Positions 23,221 to 33,335 of a stretch of DNA of 64,000 nucleotides are shown one piece after another. The position numbers were made by a program, and so were the translations under genes. The DNA is from Zygnema cylindricum. Taxonomy: Eukaryota > Streptophyta > Zygnematophyceae > Zygnematales > Zygnemataceae. The stretch is taken from positions 62,001-126,000 of the forward strand of contig JBBHKE010003326.1 of the NCBI GenBank assembly GCA_037447655.1, written 5' to 3'. Below the pieces are notes generated by a model. The model saw only the letters and a program-made list of their open reading frames with translations, searched no databases and was not told where the DNA came from. Numbering within the stretch: the first letter of the stretch is position 1; every line of letters starts with the position of its first letter.

Positions 23221-23481
23221 CCAAATGCAACCATAGTTCCCTAGTTCCTATCAAATATCTAAGGACTCTTTAGCTGCCTCCCAATCCCTTTTAGTGGGAG
23301 CATTTAGACTTCTACTCAGCACTCCTACAACTGCAGCTAAATCCGGCCGGGTACAATTCATAAAATAGATTAGACTTCCCACTACTTGCCTGTAAGGAAT
23401 AGTCTGCATGAACTTCTGTTCTTCAGGAGATAATTCCTTCTCTAAGACTATGACTCCTTCTTCCTCACTCCCCTCACTTCC

Positions 23482-24288
23482 TTATTTCAACTCCATTGGA
23501 GTTCGACAACTATTAGCTTTATCCAATTGAAATTTTTCAAGCATGTTCCCTATTGCTTCCTTTTGAGTCAGTTTTATAATTTTCCTTTTTCGGTCTCTCT
23601 CTACTTGAATTCCCAAAATGTATCTTGCTTCTCCCATATCCTTCATTTCAAATCTTCCCTTAAGATCGGTTTTCAGTTTGTAAATTTTTTCCATTGATTT
23701 ACTTAAAACAAGCAAATCATCAACATAAATTGCAATAAATATAAGACCTTCCTCATCTTCGAAAACATAGATTGAGTGATCTGAGCTGATCTGAATATAT
23801 CCCAGACCGGTAAGAAACTCATCAAGCTTCTTATTCCATTGTTGAGGCGCCTGTTTCAAACCATAAAGAGATTTAATTAGCCGGCATACCTTACTCTCCT
23901 CTTCTTCCTCCACAAAAACTTCGGTTTGTCGCATGAAGATCTCCTCTTCCAATTCTCCATGCAAAAAGGCTCTGTTGATGTCCATCTGATGCACTTCCAT
24001 GTCTTCGGCCGCTGCTAAACTGAGAAGTATGTGGACGGAGAGAAATCTGACCACCGGGGCAAAGGTTTCCTCGTAGTCGATTCCTTCCTTTTGTGTAAAT
24101 CCCTTTGCCACTAATCTGGCCTTGTAGCGCTCGATTGTGTTATCTGGGTTCAATTTTAATTTGAAGACCCACTTACAACTGATTGGTTTTCGGTTAGGTG
24201 GACAATCCACCAGCTCCCAAGTATCGGCTACCATGATTGAAGCCATTTCCTCATTGATGGCTGTCTCCACCGGTTTCTTTCTGGACAA
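23482..24288 (-). pseudogene. copia reverse transcriptase
   Basis: A 268-residue ORF with CKWVFKLKLNPDNTIERYKA, RLVAKGFTQKEGIDYEETFA, PVVRFLSVHILLSLAA, QMDINRAFLHGELEEEIFM, SLYGLKQAPQQWNKKLDEF and the catalytic YVDDLLVLSKS. It ends at a stop in MELK; the thumb-to-RNase H region (23225-23480) is out of frame. Confidence 0.9.
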
Positions 24289-25292
24289 GTCATCGCCTCT
24301 CTATAAGATTGAGGTTCATCTTGATGAGATAGTTTAGTTACCTTGTTATTAACCTGTTTTTCTTGCAGTCTTTTGCTACTTCTCCTCCCCCCCTCAAAAT
24401 CTGATACCGGAATAGATGGTTCTCGTGGATTCTTTCGAACAAACTCGGCTTCTCCCCTATCCTTTGATCCCGAATCAATTTCCACCACGTCTTCCGCTTC
24501 GAGTAGAGTTGTCACTGGAGTTTCCACAGCCGAGTCCTTTTCGGTCTGATTTGTTCCTGCAAGAATGTCATCTTCTCTAAAACCTGGATAGTTAGGAAGC
24601 TCAAAGTCATCGGAATTTTCTGACTCAAATCTGATTTTTACTGACTTTGTATACTTGAAGGGATCCACAGACTTTCCTTCATCTATAACAACTAGATGTT
24701 TTACTAAGATTATATCTTCCCTTTTTAGATCATAATATATATATCCTTTAACATCCTCATCATATCCTAATAAGTATCCCGATTTTCCTTTAGGATCTAG
24801 CTTCCAATTAGACCGATCTGTATTTAGACTGGATACTTGACTGCCGAAAACCTTTAAGTGAGATATGTCTGGTTTCCGGCCTGGCCATCTCTCATAAGGT
24901 GTTTGATCTTTTATAGCTGAAGTAAAAACTCTATTTTTGAGATAATTAGCACAGTTCATTACTTCTGCCCAAAATCCTTTTCCTATCTTTTTATCTGACA
25001 ACATACTTCTAGCACAATCACTTAGTGTTCTATTTAACCTTTCAGCTACCCCATTCTGTTCCGGATTTTCTGGTACTGTCTTTTGGTGTTGGATCCCATC
25101 TTCCCTCAAAAAATCCTCAAACTGGTTAGAATTATACTCTCCACCATTGTCACTCCTTACTCTCTTGATTAGAGTTTCATGGAGTGTTTCCCTCCATGTT
25201 TTATATTGTCTAAAACAATCCTCAACTTCTGACTTGTTTCTCAAAAAATATACCCGGGAATACCGAGACCAATCATCAGTTATAGTCATCAT
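24228..25292 (-). pseudogene. copia integrase core and linker
   Basis: Contains TDDWSRYSRVYFL, KRVRSDNGGEYNS (catalytic Asp), PEQNGVAERLNRTL (catalytic Glu) and WAEVMNCANYLKNRV, then the SHLKVFGSQ and GYLLGYDEDVKGY region typical of copia integrase C-termini, and an acidic Ser-rich linker into RT. The first catalytic Asp is in the preceding ORF. Confidence 0.88.
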
Positions 25293-26028
25293 AAATCTCT
25301 TCCCCCCCCGGTGAGGGCACTCTAGCCGGTCCCCAAATATCTGTGTGTACTAAATCTATAACTTTTTCTCCCTTATAGGTGGTTGTTTTAGGAAAGGGTA
25401 ATCTGTGTGCTTTACCTTGAGCACACCCACTACAATCACTTATATCATCACTCTCACTGAACTGAATCCCTTCTACCACTCCCATCTTTTTCATCTCTCT
25501 TAACTTATCTAGATTCACATGCCCAAGCCTCTTATGCCACATCATAATATCATGAACACCAGCATAATAAAGTTTCTTTATTTCATTACTTAAGATCAGC
25601 CTAAACATCCCATGGCTACCTTTCTCAGCAATGAAATAGACATCCTCCTCAAAACTAGCAGTAAAGACTCCTTCCCTAGTGCTAGTGAAAAAACCCTTAT
25701 CATCTAATACTGATGTAGAGATAAGATTTTTGTTCAGCTCCGGAATAAACAATACATCGGAGAATGTTAATATGGATGTCTTTCCTTCTACTAACACTTT
25801 TAGATCTACCGATCCTACAAGAGTAGTGGTGACTATCCTCCCATCCCCGTACTCTATCTCTACGGTGGGAATCTTTCTTATCTTAGTGAACAGGTGTCTA
25901 TCCTTACACATGTGCATGGAGGCACCTGAATCTACAATCCAGCCTGCTTCACTTTTCAATCCACCGTAAACACATTTCTGCCTTCGTGGAATTTTGACCT
26001 CGTTTTTCGCCTCCAACTCCTCATCCAA
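25276..26028 (-). pseudogene. copia protease and integrase N-terminus
   Basis: WIVDSGASMHMCKDR is the aspartic protease active site (DSGA). The integrase zinc finger follows: HKRLGHVNLDKLREM and CSGCAQGKAHRLPF. The HTDIWGPA motif holds the first catalytic Asp. The ORF leaves the frame just after this, next to a run of eight C on plus (about 25301-25308), so the break may be slippage or a sequencing error. Confidence 0.88.
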
Positions 26029-26152
26029 AAGGCGCTCATCGTCCTCGTCCTCGGATTCCGCCTCAAGTACCTGTGTGACAAGGGCCTTTTTCTTTCCTCT
26101 CGGGGTACCACCGGTCTGCCCTTTTTTTTTACCGAAGCTCGGTTAGCTTAGT

Positions 26153-26194
26153 GCACTCTGCCATATAGTGCCTTGGTTTCTTACAAAAATGACA
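26153..26194 (-). pseudogene. copia nucleocapsid zinc knuckle
   Basis: The minus strand reads CHFCKKPRHYMAEC, a perfect CX2CX4HX4C knuckle, between the gag ORF and the protease, preceded by basic residues. A stop at 26291 separates it from the gag frame. Confidence 0.8.
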
Positions 26195-26290
26195 TAAACC
26201 TTTGGGAGCCCTTTGTTCGAACTCGTCGGCCTGTTTTTTCTGCTCCCTACCCCCATAGTTTCTGACCGGTTTTCGGGAATCTCTGTTCCT

Positions 26291-27007
26291 CTAATCAGTT
26301 GCTATTGCCAAGGCTTGGCCACTCTTTCCTCCCCTTCGGATCTCAATTGTATTCTCTTGAACGAGAATCATCCCTACCACTGAGTTCCATATCCACCTTG
26401 AGTCAGGCAAGTCCTGCACACGGTAAACTATGTTCACGAACTCATCAGGTAACTTCATCAGTAAACAGTTAACCTTTTCTTTTTCACTAAAATCTTTTCC
26501 CGCACTCTCTAGCTCCATGAAGAGTGTAGCAAGCTCATTGCAAAAATCCAACATATTTCCCCCTTTGTATACATACTCCTTAACTTTCTGATCAGCCAAC
26601 TGTTGTTGCTGAATCGTACCACTTCGGTACATCTCTATGAGAGCCATCCAAAGATCGGATGCCCTTTCTACCTGCAAATGAGGACATGCAAGTCCTTGAG
26701 TGAGATGGCGTAGGATGAAGTGCTTTGCCGCCATATTGTTGAAGTCCCAGGTTTCAGTATCATTCTCCTCGTTCCTCGGAATAGGTGACATGAATGCCGA
26801 ACCAGTTGCTATTGGTGTGGTCGTCTCCTTCTCCTTTCCTTTGTCCACCACCTCTCCTTCTTTTGTTTCCTCCGTTGAAGGTGGATCCTCTTTCCTGGTG
26901 AATCTGCTTCCTCCAAACCCTGGAGGAATTCCAAGACTTGATGGACGTCCCAACCGTCCACTCACTATCCCCCAAAACCTTTTTTCGCATAGAGCTCCTA
27001 TCATCAT
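26291..27007 (-). pseudogene. copia gag (UBN2-like)
   Basis: A 238-residue ORF with WDFNNMAAKHFILRHLTQGL, ASDLWMALIEMY and VNCLLMKLPDEF, the pattern of plant copia gag proteins (helical capsid). The N-terminal 60 residues are Gly/Pro and then Lys/Glu-rich. The start follows the primer site by about 50 bp. Confidence 0.85.
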
Positions 27008-27055
27008 ACTTTCCCAGTATATGAATCCAGTTCCATTAAAGATTGGTACCTAGAG

Positions 27056-27070
27056 GGTGGGCCCATAACC
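27056..27070 (-). promoter_or_regulatory. copia primer-binding site, half initiator tRNA type
   Basis: The minus strand immediately after the 5' LTR reads GGTTATGGGCCCACC. This is complementary to the anticodon arm of plant initiator tRNA-Met (GGTGGGCCCATAACC) over 15 nt, and not to the tRNA 3' end. Drosophila copia is known to use a tRNA-iMet cut in the anticodon loop region in this way. Confidence 0.8.
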
Positions 27071-28110
27071 TGAAACTCTGAGACCTCCATAAGTCCTCAG
27101 AGTGGACAGCTTCCAAGAAGCCTCTAGGATAATCCTGACCCCTTTGTGTTTCAGCAAAAAAAACTACCACCCTGGCAGACAAAAACTCTGACCACCTGCA
27201 CCTCTGTGAAGGCAAGACTCCCCTGAGTCAATAGCAAAAATAATCTCTGAATTTGCTCCCCTGAGCAGTAAGTTATGGAGGGTCAAAGTTGACCTTTTGT
27301 ACAGAAGCTCTCTGGGAGAGAGGGTCCTATCTCCTAATTTTTCTAAGTCCTATCTCTCTCACAGACTATATCTACTGATGTACGGAACTAATCAGAATAA
27401 AGTTCCGTACGCAAAAGTACAATTGCCGGTGTACTTTATGTACGAACATTGTACGACATGGCCCAATGTCGACACATGTCAAATCCGGATTCGGTGCCAT
27501 AATCTCCGGAGATTCTACAATCCAACGGAATTTCGCCACGTGTCATCCGATGTGGCGATAGCCACAAACCGCCGAAATCTCCCTCCGCGATCTCGGCGCT
27601 AATTCCGGCCGTCCGATTAAATTCAGATTTAATCTTAGCCGTAATAAATACATGCGCAGTATTTATTTCACTTCCGAAACAAATGCTCGGTATTGATTCG
27701 TAATCCGTACCGTCATCCGTACCGGATCTATGTATCCCGTAATCCGTAACAGTTAAATGAATTTATCGTACGTATACATCTTTAAATTATTATCAAACTA
27801 TATAGTTCGTATCACTATAGCTAGACCTAACGGCTAAGGCTACCGGCTATTTCCTATCTGCCGGCCGGTAGGTACAGGGATCAAATCCTGTCGCCGGCGC
27901 TTAACTTTTAATTAAATAAATAAACCCTAATATTAAATTCCCGTAAACTTCAGGATAGCCAAGGTAGCCATGGCTCTAGCTTCCTCTCCAACTTCTCAGT
28001 GACTGCAACAAGTTTGAGAGTTGGAGAGAGAAGTTAGAGATAGACTGCCTCGGCTTCTTTCTATTTCTATTTAGACCTAGAAAATACTAATAAATCCGTT
28101 AGTTTCTACA
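27071..28110 (-). repeat. copia 5' LTR (1040 bp)
   Basis: Near-identical partner of 21677-22719, ending in TCTCAGAGTTTCA next to the primer-binding site on the minus strand. The outer flank is TCGAC. Confidence 0.9.
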
Positions 28111-28126
28111 TCGACAATTTGGTCTT

Positions 28127-29038
28127 CTAGCAGAGGCTAGAGAGGCGGTTGAACAGCGTCCGGGGAGTTTCATTCTTCAAACAGCGGAAGTCTGTGAACT
28201 CCTTGATGGCAGTTTCGTTCCTTTCTGTGTAAAGGAGTCTCCAAGCGTCCAGAAGAGTGGTACAGGGATTAGGATTGGCAACCATCCGGGTGGCTGCTTC
28301 GGCTGCCTGTACCGCCTGCAGGTGGTTGACATAGGCCCTGCCTTGGGCCTGAAGTTTCATATCCATGGTGAAAGTTGCGGTGAGAGGAGCTGCGGCTGCG
28401 GCAGCCAGGTCGGCTGCTGCCTGAAGAGCCTCGGCGTCCAGATCCGGATCCGATATTTTGATACTGGGGGCCATCAACAAAGGTTGACGCTCCTTGTAAT
28501 CGGCCAAAGCTCCTCCGGCTAGATAATTTACCATCATCGGAAACAGGGTTGTTTCAAAATCTGCTGGAATGGCCCCTCCCCTGTATTTGTTGATTTCAGA
28601 TTGGGTGAACGACTTCCACAGCAGTTCGAAATCAGAGAAAGCGATTCCCGAGCTATCTCCTGTAAAGATCCTTACGTCCCCCATTTCTTTTTCCTCCTCT
28701 GCAAGGTTGGTGAACTGTGAAGAGGATGGTCCGGTTGGGCTAACAAACTGAACCGGTGAAATTACCCCTGGATCTGCGTCGTCTGGCTCGGGCTCGCCTC
28801 CTTCTCCGGTAGAGGGAGCGGTCTGACGAGAGATGGCACTCCCCCCCACTGAGGAAGTTCCGGTTACTGGTGGGATAGTGAGATGACCAGTATCTCCCTG
28901 GAGTTGACCCTTGGGAAACGAGGAGCTTATCACCTTGGGAAAAGCTGCCTGAAGTCCTGCTCCTCTATACCCAGGAGAGGCCCGTTCCTCTCGGTGAAGT
29001 GTTTCCACCGAGGGAATGTGGAGAATAGGTTTAGTCAC
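28127..29038 (-). pseudogene. gypsy gag, part upstream of the copia insertion
   Basis: A 303-residue ORF: Pro/Ser/Gly-rich start, then FSDFELLWKSFTQSEINKYR and an Ala-rich helical region (DAEALQAAADLAAAAAAPL), MKLQAQGRAYVNHLQAVQ, and TPRTLFNRLSSLC before a stop. Helix-rich composition and position suggest the capsid part of gag; no named domain was recognised. The stop lies 12 bp from the copia target duplication and is not made by the insertion. Confidence 0.65.
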
Positions 29039-29153
29039 CTGTGGTACTTGAGGGATTGGTGGAGAAGGGGATGGAGAAGATCGAGGACTACGAGGGAAAG
29101 GTGTCTGTTTCCGTGTACGCCTTTTGGAGGTTTCTAGTGGAGGAGTTCCTTCG

Positions 29154-29603
29154 CTAGAACCGGGAGAACGTCGGTGAGGAGGAGAGTAGGCAGGAACGTC
29201 GTACTTGTAGGGTAATACGGGTGGTCCCAGTGACCCACGGACTGCAGCGGTCTGAAAAACAGAAGGCGAAGGAGAGGATGCCTAAGGTGGCGATGGAGGA
29301 GGAGTAGTAAGTCCGAGGGAAATGTGTAGTCTTTGGTCTGGTTGTAGCTGCAACCACGGCCTCCACGGTAGCAGATCCCTCGACCGAGACAAATGTCGAG
29401 AGATCTGAAGCCGCGGCAACCGGATTACTCGGCAAATTTGCACCCAACCCCTGTTTGTTAGGCCCTGTTGTTTCCTCCCCTTCTCGATGAAGAGGAGATT
29501 CTGGTCTCGGTGATGGTGAAGTTCGAGGATCTCGAGGGGTAGGAGAATATAGACGACTGGTTTCGGCTGGATTGGCGGCCGAAGTTCCTTCTATAATAAA
29601 CAA
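29154..29603 (-). pseudogene. gypsy gag N-terminal ORF, frameshifted
   Basis: It starts inside the leader (MFIIEGTSAANPAETS) and is Pro/Ser/Arg-rich for about 60 residues (SPTPRDPRTSPSPRPES). The later residues look like an out-of-frame continuation. It probably joins the 28127-29038 ORF after a frameshift. Confidence 0.45.
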
Positions 29604-30006
29604 AATGAAACAAAGTTCTGACTCGACGTGAAACCGCCTAACTTTGTCCCAACGTCATAAATGATTTGCCCGGTGGTTGGGCCTGAACTAACATCATACT
29701 GACAGCTAACAGTAAGATCTACGGGATAATCCCAAATGTTACGTGTCGTTCTCTAAGGTATCCCTCTACTAGAGCTACATAGAACACACACTATAATGGA
29801 TCGGACACTTTGCACCGGACTAACTCCTCAGTTCGACCTCCGTTTAAGGTGAACTAAATTGCGTAGTGTTCCAGGCTGAAAATAGAAAGATCTGATCCGA
29901 CTGATTGTCCTCTTCCTTCTCAGTACGCTAGAGTCCGTACAAAGTAGAATGAAGCCCCGGAACTCCTAGGAGTGCAAATGTGCCGAAGATGCACACGCGC
30001 TTGACA
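29560..30006 (-). repeat. gypsy leader (5' untranslated region), copy in main element
   Basis: On the minus strand it starts TGTCAAGCGCGTGTGC two bases after the LTR and ends near AACCAGTCGTCTAT. It is nearly identical to 32434-31976. No tRNA 3'-end primer site is visible at its start. Confidence 0.7.
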
Positions 30007-31151
30007 GCTGTCGAGCGTGCCTGGTAACCGAAGGTCCAGGTTATATTTCCAAGGAGGTGTGCATGAGAAACCTGCAATCCACCCCAAATGCTGATGCTCC
30101 CTCGGATCTGTGATAATGCCCATCTCTGTTCATTACCCCCCCCCCAGGGATATGCATAGATAGTAAGGAGGAATGGAGGGGAAGAGAAAGGTGCCCTGTA
30201 CCCCCTAAGCTTCCCAGATTCCCCCCCCCCTCTTAGTCCCACGTGACTAAGAGGATTAGACAAATTAGCCACCAAACTCGCAGTCCCCACAGAACCACGG
30301 ATTTGGGTGGTTGAGAGCGGCTCGTCTTTGACTAGGGGAGCAAATCGACCTTTGCTGTCCCGATGGTTGAACCGGAAATCTCTCTTAGGCTCAGGTATCT
30401 TCCGCTTGCTACTCCCTTCCCTGGTCCGGCCCCGGGAAGTTGCTATGCCCCTAGAAGGTCTACTGGTAGCAGTTTCCTGAGATATGGTGGGCTGTTGTCG
30501 TGAAGTGGACGGCATCTCCGGTTGCTCTCGGGCTGAGATGGGAGAGCCACTCTCGGACGAGCTACTCAGGATCTCCACTACTCCTCCCACGGGGCGTATG
30601 ATCCGGGCTCGGTCACTTCTGGCAACCCGCTGCACCAGCTCCTTCTTAACCTTCAACTCATGGATATTGTGAAGGGCTAGAATCTCCTTACGACCGGGTC
30701 GGTTAGGGTCCGACAAGAGTTCAGGATCCATATATGTCTCCACTATTGGAGCCTTAGATCTGGTATAACGTACCACCTCGGGAGGGTGGCCTGGGACCGC
30801 TTCCTTGTGAGCCAAACCCTTTCTACGAGATCGGGGAGATAAAGGTTGTTTTTCTTCCTTCCCCGTGGCCCTAGCCCTAGCGGCCTCGGACAACGTCGGA
30901 AAGTTTTCAGGGGAAAAGACTGGAGGAGGTGGAGGTGAGGGTTGCCTCTCTGTCGGCCTCGGAGGAGTCTCGACGACAACCGGCTGGGGCATCATCCCCT
31001 TAAGAAACTGTTCAATGTTCAAAGCAGAGGTGAAAGGGACCGATTCCTCAGGCACCTGGGACTCTTCCTCTTGTGCCACCCCTTCTTGTCTTTCCTGTTC
31101 TTCCGGACTAACACCGGAAGGATCCCTATCCGGAGATTCTCCTCCGCCCAT
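29928..31151 (-). CDS. Pro/Arg-rich ORF of the partial gypsy unit
   Basis: Of the 407 codons, about the first 280 are specific to this unit; the rest read out of frame through the PHD remnant and the LTR, so the true product may be shorter. It starts MGGGESPDRD. Composition: Glu/Pro-rich at residues 1-95 with a run of five prolines, Arg/Lys-rich from about 95 (SPRSRRKG), a helical patch (NIHELKVKKELVQRVARSDRARI) and a basic Ser/Arg tail (RGIATSRGRTREGSSKRK). No domain recognised; predicted mostly disordered and nucleic-acid binding by charge (inference). It may be an alternative gag or a captured gene. Confidence 0.4.
   Translation of the reverse strand: MGGGESPDRDPSGVSPEEQERQEGVAQEEESQVPEESVPFTSALNIEQFLKGMMPQPVVVETPPRPTERQPSPPPPPVFSPENFPTLSEAARARATGKEEKQPLSPRSRRKGLAHKEAVPGHPPEVVRYTRSKAPIVETYMDPELLSDPNRPGRKEILALHNIHELKVKKELVQRVARSDRARIIRPVGGVVEILSSSSESGSPISAREQPEMPSTSRQQPTISQETATSRPSRGIATSRGRTREGSSKRKIPEPKRDFRFNHRDSKGRFAPLVKDEPLSTTQIRGSVGTASLVANLSNPLSHVGLRGGGESGKLRGYRAPFSSPPFLLTIYAYPWGGGNEQRWALSQIRGSISIWGGLQVSHAHLLGNITWTFGYQARSTAVKRVCIFGTFALLGVPGLHSTLYGL
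30009..30216 (-). repeat. shared gypsy LTR between two tandem units
   Basis: The 208 bp LTR lies between the polypurine tract of the upstream partial unit (30217 and above) and the leader of the main element. With the first bases of the leader it makes the near-palindrome CGCTCGACAGCTGTCAAGCG on the minus strand. Confidence 0.8.
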
Positions 31152-32434
31152 GACTTACACGAGCAGATGAGCTAGATCTCTCGGATAAAATACACCACCC
31201 TAAGCAGCTATCCTCTTAAACAAAAGGGGACAGGTGGCTTTTCAGTACTGTGCTACTCCACTGGGAGCCCACTAAATGCCACACTCCCAGCTACTCTCCA
31301 AAGAATAGGAAGGAAATGAGAGTCGTACGATCCTTTCCGCAAAAACTCCGGACAAACCCAAAGATGACCACAAGAGTGTGCAAATAACTCCCACGTAGAA
31401 ATATAGAAATAACAAATATCGGCTTTTCAGATTAAACAATATCACCTTGCCCCAGAGAATAAAATTAAAGATAGAAATAAATAATAATGGTGAAGCGAAT
31501 TCACATACCCCGGAGTGCAACGATGACCAAACTCAGCAGAAGAAAACCTCTCCCAATGGCCCCGAAGACCCGTATGAGTCTCCCTCACCCCTCGCGGTTC
31601 CACCACAAGGATCCGACAAGACTCTTCTTAGTTTCAAACAGTGAAAGTCCAAACCGCCCAAAAGAGGAGATAGTGCCAACTACCCACTTGTGCTACGGTC
31701 TCCACAAAAGACAATCCAAAACAAAGATGGCAATAGAGTCAACGACACAATGCAACCGTTCTCCAATAGAAAGATTGATTTAATTCTCTGGGGGTTTTCT
31801 CAGGAGACAGTACTGAAAAGCAACCTGTCTCCTTCGGCCCCAAAGTGCCTTATACAACCAGAGTTTCTCCTACTGCAAGTTCCAAAGTCAAAGAATTTAA
31901 CAAGCCAATCAGCTACCAGCAATTGTTATCGTCCAGACATAAGACAAAACAGACTGTACTACACTCAAGGCTAAAATATAGACGACTGGTTTCGACTGGA
32001 TTGGCGGCCGAAGTCCTTCTATCACACACAAAATGAAACAAAGTTCTGACTCGACGTGAAACCGCCTAACTTTGTCCCAACGTTATAAATGCTTTGCCCG
32101 GTGGTTGGGCCTGAACTAACATCATACTGACAGCTAACAGTAAGATCTACGGGATAATCCCAAATGTTACGTGTCGTTCTCTAAGGTATCCCTCTACTAG
32201 AGCTACATAGAACACACACTATAATGGATCAGACACTTTGCACCGGACTAACTCCTCAGTTCGACCTCCGTTTAAGGTGAACTAAATTGCGTAGTGTTCC
32301 AGGATGAAAATAGAAAGATCTGATCCGGCTGATTGTCCTCTTCCTTCTCCGTACACTAGAGTCCGTACAAAGTGGAATGAAGCCCCGGAACTCCTGGGAG
32401 TGCAAATGTGCCGAAGATGCACACGCGCTTGACA
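30217..32434 (-). mobile_element. partial gypsy unit upstream in the tandem array
   Basis: Minus-strand order: leader 32434-31976, non-coding middle 31976-31251, an unfamiliar ORF 31151 onward, the last PHD codons (30305-30255, same as 15700-15745), a polypurine tract and the shared LTR. There is no LTR at its 5' side; the leader starts directly after host CAAG. Gag and most of pol are missing, so it depended on other copies. Confidence 0.7.
31976..32434 (-). repeat. gypsy leader, copy in partial unit
   Basis: Nearly identical to 30006-29560. Its outer end, ...CGCGCTTGACA on plus, abuts CAAG, which also flanks the far end of the array at 15442. Confidence 0.7.
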
Positions 32435-32583
32435 CAAGTTCTGATACGATTTCAAGATTATCGTCCCTTTTATGCAAGTACATTGTACTTATTTGTACAT
32501 AATATGTACGAAAAAACACTCTACCTGCTTACATTTGTGCCTGCAGGAATACAAAAGAACGCATTCGCATTTTTGTAACTTTA

Positions 32584-33305
32584 GGGTGGCGTTCCATCAA
32601 ACAAAAAGTGAGGTTGTTTACAAAAATCCGAACCTCTCCGTACAACGCCGTACCTTTTATTTTGTCTTTATCCGCGAACAACATTACAAAGAGTCTTGCC
32701 AATATTCTTGAAAGGTCTGGGATGTAACAATGACCGTTGGATATTTTTTCGCGAGGCATTCGCTTAAACGTTTTTGTAAATAGTGATGTACCTCCATCAC
32801 CATTTACAAAAAATATTTGAGCGTCGACACATTAGATAATCAACATACGTGTCAATATGGCAACCAAAGAAAATCGAAAAATATCGCACATGATATAAAC
32901 AATCAGAAATCCAACGGAAATCACAAAAGTAATCTCGTAACGAGCTTTCGTCGCCCTATTTTTGTTACTAGCCATTCGTCGCACTATTTGTGAGAGCGCT
33001 CATTCGCTCGTGAAAAAACGAAAACCCTAAAAAATTGAGCTGGCATCTAACAAGCGTTTGCAAAGAGTACAAATCTTGTGTGGTACAATGACCTGGTCCG
33101 CTCATACATGGTATGCAAATGAAGATTTCGAGTAGAAGTTAGTCGGTGTAAAAACTATTTGACGATTTTCAATATAAGATCTTTTCTTACGTGGTACCAC
33201 TCAATGAGCATGTGGATTACAGACTGCGCAAAAGAACATCGTTCAAAATGTCGCATCTTGTAATGTTGGTTGTACAATTACAGGAAATCTGATTGAACGC
33301 CACCC
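32584..33305. mobile_element. TWA-flanked TIR element, 722 bp
   Basis: Begins GGGTGGCGTTCCATCAAAC, ends GATTGAACGCCACCC, flanked by TTA (32581-32583, 33306-33308). Same family as 4749-5476 (shared CTTGCCAATA and GGTCTKGGATGTAA segments). Non-coding. Confidence 0.78.
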
Positions 33306-33335
33306 TTAGTTATATTTGGTTAAACAGACCAAAGA

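Larger units (their letters stand above)
21677..28110 (-). mobile_element. complete Ty1/copia element, 6.43 kb
   Basis: Two LTRs (21677-22719 and 27071-28110) with TG...CA ends are flanked by identical TCGAC (21672-21676 and 28111-28115). Order on the minus strand: 5' LTR, primer site, gag, protease, integrase, RT, RNase H, polypurine tract, 3' LTR, which is the copia order. The LTRs are highly similar with scattered differences and a few small indels, so insertion is recent but not brand new. Frameshifts break the polyprotein. It inserted in the gag of the gypsy element, so it is younger than that one. Confidence 0.93.
15446..30216 (-). mobile_element. Ty3/gypsy element with gag, pol and C-terminal PHD, split by copia
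   Basis: Minus-strand order: 5' LTR 30216-30009, leader 30006-29560, gag 29603 down to about 20700 (interrupted by copia 21677-28110), protease, RT, RNase H, integrase, PHD finger, polypurine tract, 3' LTR 15650-15446. Without copia it is about 8.3 kb. The pol order PR-RT-RH-INT is gypsy. All reading frames are broken, so it is dead. Its 5' LTR is shared with an upstream partial copy (30217-32434), giving a tandem array. The outer ends of the array carry CAAG on both sides (15442-15445, 32435-32438). Confidence 0.85.
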
